Below, in pieces: positions 33,666 through 41,026 of a DNA stretch of 64,000 nucleotides; positions within the stretch are counted from its first letter, which is position 1; each line of letters opens with the position of its first letter. This DNA is from Roseivivax lentus (lineage in GTDB: Bacteria > Pseudomonadota > Alphaproteobacteria > Rhodobacterales > Rhodobacteraceae): NCBI RefSeq assembly GCF_900156805.1, contig NZ_FTOQ01000011.1, forward strand, positions 1 to 64,000, written 5' to 3'. Position numbers and translations under genes: made by a program. The notes beneath the pieces were generated by a model. That model did not search any database, was not told where the DNA came from, and saw only the letters and a list, made by a program, of their open reading frames with translations.

Positions 33666-34203
33666 CTGGGGCACCATCGGCCTGATGCTCGCAACGGCCG
33701 GCGCGGCGCTCGCACTGGACGCGCAGTTCGACTTCATGCCGGCGGGCGGGCGCACGCTGCTCGCGGACCTCGCGGCTCAGACGGGCGGCGCGGGCCTCGC
33801 CGAAATCGCCGCCAAGGATCTTTCCGCCGAGGGTTGGCGAGACTGGGCCGCGTCGCAAGAGACCGGGCTGACCGACGCCGCGCTCGACACGGTCGCGGCT
33901 TACGCGGCGCTGAACCTGCCCGCGGGCGAGGACATCATCGCCGCGCTTGCAGAGAGCGGCGATGCCATGCTCCTGCCGCCCGACGGCAAGGACCTCGCCA
34001 TCGCGCAGTGCCAGTTCTGCCACTCGCTGTTTTCCGGATACCTCATGCATGACCGCGACGAGGTCGGCTGGAAAGGCACCTTCAAGGCCCCGTTTCATGC
34101 CGAGATCCCGATGAGCGAGGTCGAGCGCGATACCTTCGCCATCTACTCGGCGATCAACATGCCGATGAAATTCGACGACGTCCCACCGGAGCTGCGGTTC
34201 TGA
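33652..34203 (+). CDS. Exported mono-heme c-type cytochrome 1
   Basis: The product has 183 residues, with a signal peptide at 1-22 (MRRRDWGTIGLMLATAGAAL). One heme-binding motif, CQFCH, is near residue 122. The conserved Met in EIPMSEVE, shared with the next protein, is a possible axial ligand. The N-terminal start of the mature part (FDFMPAGGRTLLADL) is repeated in the neighbour, so the two are paralogues. It is probably a periplasmic electron acceptor for the E1 pair encoded upstream. Confidence 0.85.
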   Translation: MRRRDWGTIGLMLATAGAALALDAQFDFMPAGGRTLLADLAAQTGGAGLAEIAAKDLSAEGWRDWAASQETGLTDAALDTVAAYAALNLPAGEDIIAALAESGDAMLLPPDGKDLAIAQCQFCHSLFSGYLMHDRDEVGWKGTFKAPFHAEIPMSEVERDTFAIYSAINMPMKFDDVPPELRF

Positions 34204-34240
34204 CCCTGCCCGGCCGGCGCGACAAAGGGGAGGATTGAGA

Positions 34241-34810
34241 ATGAAACGCCTGGTCCCGCTCGGTCTGCCGTTGCTTGCGGCTCTGGCCCTGCCGATCAAC
34301 GGCACCGCACGGGCGCAGGACGTGGACGCGGTCTTCGACTTCATCCCGGCCGGCGGACGCACGTTGCTGGAGAAGCTCCGTGCCGGCGGTCTGCCCGAGA
34401 GCTTGTCCGCCGCCATTGCGGGGCCCGGCGCCGATGTCGCCGCCTGGCAGGAGACGCTCGAGACCGCCCGCGCAGAGGCTCCCGCGATCGCGGCGCTGGA
34501 TAGCTGGGAGGCCGACACGCTGGCCCATTACCTCGCCTGGCGAGCGCCGTTCGACGCCGGGGGCGGGCTGCCCCGCGACGGCCGCGACCTGTCGCTCCAG
34601 CTCTGTCAATCCTGCCACATCATCACCGTGGTCGTGACCCAGGACCGGACCCGGGAGGCCTGGCTCGGCACGATGAATTCGCCCAGCCATGTCGAGATCG
34701 AGATGAGCGATGCGGAACGCCAGTTGCTCGCGGATTACCTGGTGCTCAACGCCGCCATCCCGATCGACCTCGTGCCGCCAGAGCTGCGGGCCGGGGGTGC
34801 ATCCTACTGA
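34241..34810 (+). CDS. Exported mono-heme c-type cytochrome 2
   Basis: The product has 189 residues, with a signal peptide at 1-25 (LGLPLLAALALPINGTARAQ). It has one CQSCH motif near residue 125 and an EIEMSDAE segment matching the EIPMSEVE of the preceding protein. The start motif FDFIPAGGRTLLEKL is also shared, so this is a tandem duplication with divergence. The site GGGGAGGA precedes ATG at 34241. A duplicated heme carrier beside a TPP E1 fits transfer of electrons out of the decarboxylation. Confidence 0.85.
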   Translation: MKRLVPLGLPLLAALALPINGTARAQDVDAVFDFIPAGGRTLLEKLRAGGLPESLSAAIAGPGADVAAWQETLETARAEAPAIAALDSWEADTLAHYLAWRAPFDAGGGLPRDGRDLSLQLCQSCHIITVVVTQDRTREAWLGTMNSPSHVEIEMSDAERQLLADYLVLNAAIPIDLVPPELRAGGASY

Positions 34811-34843
34811 TCGCGGCCGGCCCATCGCCGGCGGAGGCGACCG

Positions 34844-36274
34844 ATGCTGTTCACGTCGCTGGAATTTCTGCTCTTTCTGCCTGTCGCCGTGGCGCTGTTC
34901 TGGGTCTTGCCGGGCGGGCTGAGGCTGCACTGGCTGATGCTGGCGAGCCTCGTATTCTATGCCAGCTTCGGCATCGGGAACCTCGCCTATCTGGCCGCGG
35001 TGGCCGGGCTGACACTGGCGGCGTCGGCTGCGATCCGGCGGGCGCAAAACCGCCGGACCCGACGCCTGGCGCTCAGCCTCGGCCTGACCGCGGTGCTGGG
35101 ACTTCTGGTCTTCCTGAAATTCTACGACCCGATCGCGGCCGCCACGGGCGCCCTGCCCGCCTCGGGCCTGCGCAACCCCGCGGGGTTCTCCTTCTACGCC
35201 TTCATGGCGGCGAGCCTGCTGATCGACCGCTACCGCCGACCGGCCCCCGGTGCGACGCCCTATCGCGACGGGCTCTATCTCGCGTGGTTTCCCAAGATCC
35301 TCGCCGGCCCGATCACGCGCGCCGGCGATTTCCTGTTCGAGATCCGGCGCAATCGCCGCGCCCATGCCGCGCTCTTCGTGCTGGGCGCGCAGCTGATCCT
35401 GTGGGGCCTCCTGAAGAAGGTCGTGGTCGCCGACAACCTCGCGCCCTTCGTCGACCGGACCTATGCCATCCCGGCCTACGCGGTGCCGATGGAGCTGATG
35501 ATCGCCAGCTACTTCTTCGCCTTCCAGATCTATTGCGACTTTTCGGGCTACACCGACATCGCCCGCGGTGTGTCCTTCCTCTTCGGCATCCGGCTCGCCG
35601 AGAATTTCCGGCGGCCCTATTTCGCCCGCTCGGTCGGCGAGTTCTGGTCCGAGCGCTGGCACATCACGCTCGCGCATTGGTTCCGCGACTATCTCTACAT
35701 CCCGCTTGGCGGGAGCCGGGTGGGCAGACCAAGGTTTTACCTCAACATCATGGTGGTCTTCGTCATCAGCGGGCTGTGGCATGCGGGGCTCGGTTACGGC
35801 GTCGGCTGGGGGTTTCTGGTCTGGGGGGCGCTGAACGGCGCCTATATCTGGGGGGAACGCGCGCTGGCGCCGCTCGGCGCGGCCCTGCGCCGACACGCCA
35901 AAGGTTGGTTCGCGCGCGCCATCGGGCGGTGTCTTGCGGCCCTCGTGGTCTTCCACCTCGTGCTGATCAGCTGGGTCTTCTTCCGCGCCGCCTCGCTTTC
36001 CGACGGCTGGACCGTGCTCACCCGCATCTTCGCCGCCCTGCCGGAGCTGCCGGCGCTTCTGCTGCGCTATCCGTTTACCGCCGAACACGCCTTTCTCGCC
36101 TGCCTCATCCTCGGTCTCCTTGTCATCGAGTTCCTCGACGAGCGGCGCCCGCTCTGGCGGCGCCTTGCGCGGATGCCGCGTCCCCTGCGCTGGGGCGCGG
36201 TCTATGCCGGGATCTTCGCGCTCCTGCTGCTTGGCCGCTGGCAGAGCGAGGCCTTCGTCTACATGCAGTTCTAG
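34844..36274 (+). CDS. MBOAT-family membrane O-acyltransferase (AlgI/DltB-like)
   Basis: The product has 476 residues and about ten hydrophobic segments, as in AlgI/DltB. MBOAT hallmarks are IYCDFSGYTDIARG, RRPYFARSVGEFWSERWHIT, WFRDYLYIPLGGSR and the active-site histidine in SGLWHAGLG. Such proteins move acyl groups across the membrane to O-acylate polysaccharides or other envelope polymers. It is 33 bases after the second cytochrome, followed by an SGNH partner, and probably in the E1 operon. Confidence 0.9.
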   Translation: MLFTSLEFLLFLPVAVALFWVLPGGLRLHWLMLASLVFYASFGIGNLAYLAAVAGLTLAASAAIRRAQNRRTRRLALSLGLTAVLGLLVFLKFYDPIAAATGALPASGLRNPAGFSFYAFMAASLLIDRYRRPAPGATPYRDGLYLAWFPKILAGPITRAGDFLFEIRRNRRAHAALFVLGAQLILWGLLKKVVVADNLAPFVDRTYAIPAYAVPMELMIASYFFAFQIYCDFSGYTDIARGVSFLFGIRLAENFRRPYFARSVGEFWSERWHITLAHWFRDYLYIPLGGSRVGRPRFYLNIMVVFVISGLWHAGLGYGVGWGFLVWGALNGAYIWGERALAPLGAALRRHAKGWFARAIGRCLAALVVFHLVLISWVFFRAASLSDGWTVLTRIFAALPELPALLLRYPFTAEHAFLACLILGLLVIEFLDERRPLWRRLARMPRPLRWGAVYAGIFALLLLGRWQSEAFVYMQF

Positions 36275-36284
36275 GAGCGCGCAC

Positions 36285-37250
36285 ATGGACACCGCCTTTC
36301 GACCTTCGACCAGAGCGCCGCTTCGGTCGCTCCTCGTCTTCGCGGCGGTCTTCGCCCTTCTGTACGGCCTGGCGCTCGCCACCGCAGAGCGCGTGGTGGC
36401 GCGCGGCGCGACCGAGACCGCCTTCCAGAAACTCCTCGCCGCCAGGGGACAGCATGTCGACTGGCTGGTGCTCGGTGCCTCCCATGCGCTGCCCCTCGAT
36501 TACGGAGACGTGCCGCAGCGCCTGCGCGACGAGACCGGTCAGACGATGCTGGTTGCGGCCGAGATCGGGGCGGGCCCGCTCTACAACCGGGCCGTCTTCG
36601 AGCAGGCGCTTGAAGACCTCTCGATCGGCCGGATGATCTACGTGGTCGATGCCTTTGCCTTCGGCAGCCGTGAATGGAACGAGGCGCGCCTTTCGGATCG
36701 CGGCTTACTGCGCCGCACCCCGCTTCGCCTGTCCACCGCGCGCATCCTTGCAAGCACGGCGCTCCGCCACCGGCTCGACCCGCGCGGTCTCATCGACTAC
36801 CTGAGCGGGTTTTCCAAGCTCAACCCCGCCGACCGCTTCCCGCAGGCCGGCTGGCGCGGCGCCGAGACATTCGACCGCCGGTTTCGCCCGTCGCGGCACG
36901 CTGTGTCGGCGCGGATCGACTACCTCTACCCGGACGGCGCCCCGCAGGCGGAGGATCTGGGCCGCTATCTCGGGATGCTCGACGCCATGATCGCGGGGGC
37001 GGCGACGGCCGGGATCGAGGTGCTGGTCATCAAGCCGCCGTTGCCGGAGGCCTTCGGCGACAGCCTGCCCGAGGAGGCGACCTTCGACGCGGCCCTGCGA
37101 GCGCGGCTTGCGCGGCGCGACGTCGACTTTCTCGACCTGAGCGCTGCGATCCCCGGCGCCGAGAATTACTTCGATACCGATCACCTGAACCGCGCCGGCG
37201 TCGATACGCTCTACCGCGACTACCTGCGACCGCGCCTTGCCGGCGACTGA
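36285..37250 (+). CDS. SGNH/DltD-AlgX-like periplasmic protein partner of the MBOAT
   Basis: The product has 321 residues, with one N-terminal membrane anchor at about 16-35 (LLVFAAVFALLYGLALATA). The SGNH-type catalytic residues appear as Ser in VLGASHALPL and Asp/His in YFDTDHLNRAG, the order seen in DltD, AlgJ and AlgX. Such proteins complete O-acyl transfer from an MBOAT to the extracellular polymer. It starts ten bases after the MBOAT stop. Confidence 0.82.
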   Translation: MDTAFRPSTRAPLRSLLVFAAVFALLYGLALATAERVVARGATETAFQKLLAARGQHVDWLVLGASHALPLDYGDVPQRLRDETGQTMLVAAEIGAGPLYNRAVFEQALEDLSIGRMIYVVDAFAFGSREWNEARLSDRGLLRRTPLRLSTARILASTALRHRLDPRGLIDYLSGFSKLNPADRFPQAGWRGAETFDRRFRPSRHAVSARIDYLYPDGAPQAEDLGRYLGMLDAMIAGAATAGIEVLVIKPPLPEAFGDSLPEEATFDAALRARLARRDVDFLDLSAAIPGAENYFDTDHLNRAGVDTLYRDYLRPRLAGD

Positions 37251-37682
37251 CGCGGCGCGCGGGCCTCTTACGGAAGGCCACCTGTCCGATGGCCGCCGCG
37301 TCGGGGCGCCCTGCGGGATCGAAAACCTCAGCAGGGAATGCCTGGCGAGCATCACCGACACCGCGCTCTCCGACCACCGCGTCGCCCAAGGGATGGACCC
37401 GATCGCCGAGATCAGGGAGCTCTCTGTCTTCAGGCCACTTCCGAGCCCCCGCCACCTGCGCAGACGGGACAGGCCGCAAGACGCCCGAGTCGCCGTTTCG
37501 AGCTTTGATCTTGCTCAAAACGCCTCCGCGCAAAGTGGATGAGACTTCGTGCAGCACAGCTGAAATGACGGCGCGCGCGGCGACGAACAGGTGCTTGGCC
37601 CAAGATCAGGGACCGCGTGACGATCAGGCATCATCCATGGCCCGATGCGGCCGCGAACATCCGAAGTGGAGGAGGGTCGAAC
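37251..37682. other. Gene-free stretch before the three-enzyme fusion gene
   Basis: No convincing gene or element was found. A second TTGA-N6-TCAA dyad lies at 37505-37518, and a GGAGGAGGG ribosome site precedes the next gene. Confidence 0.5.
37505..37518 (+). promoter_or_regulatory. Possible FNR/FixK box TTGATCTTGCTCAA
   Basis: The dyad fits TTGA-N6-TCAA with one mismatch to the full FNR consensus and lies about 170 bases upstream of the fusion-protein gene. With one other such site in the window, oxygen control is possible, but the distance is long. Confidence 0.35.
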
Positions 37683-40334
37683 ATGGCGGAGGGGCGCTTT
37701 CCATTCGCGAATCGCGACGATGCCGGGCGCAGGCTCGCGGCGGAACTCGTCAAACGCAACTTCAGTGCCTCGGTGGTCTTCGCCCTTCCGCGGGGTGGAG
37801 TCCCTGTGGCCGCGGAGATCGCCGAAGCTCTGGGCGCTCCGCTAGACCTGATCCTCGTGCGCAAGATCGGCGCGCCTCGCCAACCGGAGGTGGCGCTGGC
37901 CGCCATCGTTGAGGGCGAGCCGCCCGAGCGGGTGCTGAACGAAGAGGTGATGCGCCACTCGAGCGCCGACGAGGCCTATCTGGAAAGGGGAACCGCGCTG
38001 CAAGCCGCGGAAATGCAGCGCCGGCGCGAACGTTATCTCGGCGACCGGCGCCGGGTCGATGCGAAGGGCAGAACGGCCATCGTGGTCGATGACGGCCTTG
38101 CAACCGGCGCGACGATGAAGGCGGCGCTGATTGCGCTCAGGCGCTGGGGTGCTGCGCAAATCGTCGTGGCGATTCCGGTGGCGCCGGCCTCCGCGATACC
38201 GGCTCTCCAGGACCTTGCGGACGAGGTCATTTGCCTCGTCGCCGACCCGCATTTCCGCGGCGTCGGCGGGGCCTATGCCGATTTTCACCAGCTCACCGAC
38301 GAGGAGACCATCGGATATCTGCGCCGGGCATGGACGGTGGCGGACACGGCCGAGACGGGTCCGACGCTCAGTCGCACTGTGGCGATCCCGCCCCTTGGGC
38401 TGCAGGGCGACCTCGTCGTGCCGCCCGATCCGCGGGGCGTGATCCTCTTCGCGCATGGCAGCGGGTCGAGCCGCCTGAGCCCGCGCAACCGCAAGGTTGC
38501 CGCGCAGTTGAACGACATGGGCTTCGCCACGCTGCTGATGGATCTTCTGACGGAACGGGAAGCTGCCGATCGCCGCAATGTCTTCGACATCCCGCTGCTG
38601 GCGGAGCGGCTGCTTGAAGCCGATCTGTGGATCGCCTCCGAACCGGAACTGGCACATCTGCCGCTCGGGCTTTTCGGGGCGAGCACGGGGGCCGGTGCCG
38701 CCCTTCTGGCGGCCGCGGAACTCGGCTCGCGGATCTCGGCGGTGGTCTCGCGAGGCGGACGCCCCGATCTGGCCGGCCCGCGGCTGTCCGAGGTGACGGC
38801 GCCCACGCTTCTGATCGTGGGCGGTGACGATCCGCAGGTCCTGGACCTCAACCGCGGCGCCCTCGCGGAGTTGCGCTGCGAAAAGCTGCTGCGGATCGTT
38901 CCGGGCGCCGGCCACCTGTTCGAAGGGCCGGGCGAACTCGAGACCGTCACCGAGATGGCCGGCGCCTGGTTCCAGCATTACTCGATCCGGGAAGAGACGT
39001 CGCTGGCTCGCCCCCTGATCCGCGAGAAGGCGCCCGCCACGCCGGAAGAGACCATCCGCGCGGCGGCCGAGCCCTTGCCGGATCCCGACGACCTGGATTT
39101 CGGCGCGGCTTTCGACCGGTATGGAACGGCGCGCGTGGTTCTTCTCGGCGAGGCGTCGCACGGCACATCCGAGTTCTATCGAGCCCGCGCCGCCATCACC
39201 CGCAGGCTGATCGAGAAGCACGGTTTCAACATCGTCGCCGTGGAGGCGGACTGGCCCGATGCGGCTGTCCTCGATCGCCGGGCACGCGGGCTGCCGGAAG
39301 GTCGTCGCAACGTGGCAGCATTCTCGCGGTTCCCGACCTGGATGTGGCGCAACCGCGATGTCGACGACTTCATCGCATGGTTGCGCGATCACAATTCAGC
39401 CCTGCCCATGGAGAAGCGTGTCCGGTTCCAGGGGCTGGACATCTACAGCATGTTCAACTCGATCTCCGAGGTCCTGGCCTATCTCGATGCGCATGATCCA
39501 ACCGCGGCGATGGCGGCGCGCCGCCATTATGGATGCCTCGCGCCCTGGGCGAACGAGCCCGCCGCCTATGGCCGTGCGGCGCTGACCCGCGGACATGCGC
39601 TTTGCGAAGAGGCTGCCACGCGCGTGCTGGTCGATCTGCTGACGCGGGAACTGTCGCAGGCCCGGCGCGATGGCGACCGCTTTTTCGATGCCGTCCAGAA
39701 TGCCCGAGTGGTCGCCGGCGCGGAACGTTACTACCGCGTGATGTATTTCGGATCCGCCGAAAGCTGGAACCTGCGCGACACGCATATGTTCGAGACCCTC
39801 AAGCAGGTCATGGAGCATGCCGGTTCCTCCGCAAAGGCCGTGGTCTGGGCGCATAATTCCCACATCGGCGACGCCCGCGTCACCGACATGGGCGTGAACC
39901 GGGGCGAGCTGAACATCGGTCAGCTCTGCCGTGAGGAATGGGGAGACGACGCCGCCTTGATCGGGTTCGGTACCCATGCCGGCACCGTTGCCTGCGCCTC
40001 GGACTGGGACGGACCGATGGAGATCAAGGCCGTGCGTCCGTCGCGGGCAGACAGCCACGAGGCCATCTTCCACGGGGCGGGGGGGGAACGCTTCCTGCTC
40101 GACCTTCGGCCCGGGGTCGATGACGCGCTCCGGGCCGCGCTGTCCGAACCGCGGCTCGAGCGATACATCGGCGTCATCTACCGGCCGGAAACCGAACGTT
40201 GGAGCCATTACAGCAATGCGATCCTGTCGGATCAATACGACGGATATGTCTGGTTCGACCGCACGCAGGCAGTGGTCCCGATACCCATCAGGCCCGTCCC
40301 GGGAGAGGACGAAACCTATCCTTTCGGGCTTTGA
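37683..40334 (+). CDS. Three-domain fusion: phosphoribosyltransferase, dienelactone-hydrolase-like, erythromycin-esterase-like
   Basis: The product has 883 residues from the ATG at 37683, which has a strong GGAGGAGGG site. Residues about 1-215 are a phosphoribosyltransferase domain with the PRPP loop AIVVDDGLATGATMKAAL. Residues about 225-430 are a dienelactone-hydrolase-like alpha/beta domain (GVILFAHGSGSSRLSPRN, nucleophile GASTGAGAA, His in PGAGHLFEGPGE). Residues about 465-880 are an erythromycin-esterase-type domain (VVLLGEASHGTSEFYRARA, VVWAHNSHIGDAR). In bacteria the three are often neighbours and sometimes fused. Whether it inactivates macrolides is unknown; a stress or metabolite-repair role is equally possible. 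Confidence 0.88.
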   Translation: MAEGRFPFANRDDAGRRLAAELVKRNFSASVVFALPRGGVPVAAEIAEALGAPLDLILVRKIGAPRQPEVALAAIVEGEPPERVLNEEVMRHSSADEAYLERGTALQAAEMQRRRERYLGDRRRVDAKGRTAIVVDDGLATGATMKAALIALRRWGAAQIVVAIPVAPASAIPALQDLADEVICLVADPHFRGVGGAYADFHQLTDEETIGYLRRAWTVADTAETGPTLSRTVAIPPLGLQGDLVVPPDPRGVILFAHGSGSSRLSPRNRKVAAQLNDMGFATLLMDLLTEREAADRRNVFDIPLLAERLLEADLWIASEPELAHLPLGLFGASTGAGAALLAAAELGSRISAVVSRGGRPDLAGPRLSEVTAPTLLIVGGDDPQVLDLNRGALAELRCEKLLRIVPGAGHLFEGPGELETVTEMAGAWFQHYSIREETSLARPLIREKAPATPEETIRAAAEPLPDPDDLDFGAAFDRYGTARVVLLGEASHGTSEFYRARAAITRRLIEKHGFNIVAVEADWPDAAVLDRRARGLPEGRRNVAAFSRFPTWMWRNRDVDDFIAWLRDHNSALPMEKRVRFQGLDIYSMFNSISEVLAYLDAHDPTAAMAARRHYGCLAPWANEPAAYGRAALTRGHALCEEAATRVLVDLLTRELSQARRDGDRFFDAVQNARVVAGAERYYRVMYFGSAESWNLRDTHMFETLKQVMEHAGSSAKAVVWAHNSHIGDARVTDMGVNRGELNIGQLCREEWGDDAALIGFGTHAGTVACASDWDGPMEIKAVRPSRADSHEAIFHGAGGERFLLDLRPGVDDALRAALSEPRLERYIGVIYRPETERWSHYSNAILSDQYDGYVWFDRTQAVVPIPIRPVPGEDETYPFGL

Positions 40335-40440
40335 GCCGCTGCTATGGCGTCCCGCGAAGCGCAGTCCCGGTGCGCGGAACGCAGGATCGGTTCGGCTCGG
40401 ACAGGCCGCGGAGCGACGTGAGATCGTGTCGGTGCTGGCA

Positions 40441-40760
40441 GACTAATTCGAACCAGTCTCTACTGATACCATCGCATTGGCCCTTGCGCAGCGTAGAGAC
40501 CGCGCCGTCGGCGAGAGCGGCGGCGCATTTGGCCTTGAGGAGCGGTCTAGTGAATAGCCTGCGCGCTTGGTTGAAGCGGTTAGCGACGGAGGCATGGTCG
40601 GCGGCGAACTTCTGAAGACTTCGCATACGCCGAAACCGAGGCATCGCCCGCTCGCGTCGTCGGAAGGGCAGGTGTGACTTCTGGGCGCGATTGTTCTTCG
40701 AACAGCCTGTGTCTTGAAGACTTTCGGACCCAAGCTGCTCTGACAAGACCGCACATGGTC
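40441..40760 (-). mobile_element. IS6-family element relic 3, internally deleted
   Basis: The minus strand reads the IS6 transposase C-terminus clearly: KSHLPFRRRERAMPRFRRMR, SLQKFAADHASVANRFN, then LKAKCAAALADG. The N-terminal and catalytic parts are missing. The sequence CTCTGACAAGACC at 40738-40750 matches the N-terminal ends of relics 1 and 2, and TAATTCGAACCAGTCTC at about 40444-40460 matches the C-terminal ends of relics 2 and 4, so both ends survive. Confidence 0.75.
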
Positions 40761-41026
40761 GTCGGCACAGTACGTCGCGGGGGAAAATTCTTCATTCGCG
40801 TCGACACGGGGAGTTCGTACACCCCGACAATTCCCCCGAAAAACAGAGCCTAACGGAATTCTGTGCCCCCGGTCGGCGGTTTTCCGACCGCGCCCCTTCG
40901 ATCTCGGGACAGGCCCGGCTTTTCGTGATACAATTCTAGGGCGAATAGATTTTTTGACGCACCCATTTTTCAACTGCGCTCTCGTGCGCCTTGTCCCCGT
41001 GCGAGGACCTGAAGGCGTGTTTGCAC
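40761..41026. other. Structured intergenic region before the giant-protein operon
   Basis: Nested inverted repeats are visible. An outer pair (CGGGGGAAAATT at 40778 with AATTCCCCCG at 40829-40838) encloses CGGGG/CCCCG at 40807-40826. A separate 7-bp hairpin CGGTCGG/CCGACCG lies at 40870-40890. The stretch after 40940 is AT-rich (TTTTTTGACG) and may be the promoter for the 41027 gene. Confidence 0.5.

Noticed and set aside
37237-37542. A 101-codon frame after the SGNH gene
   Set aside because: No ribosome site or motif, and composition like random high-GC sequence.
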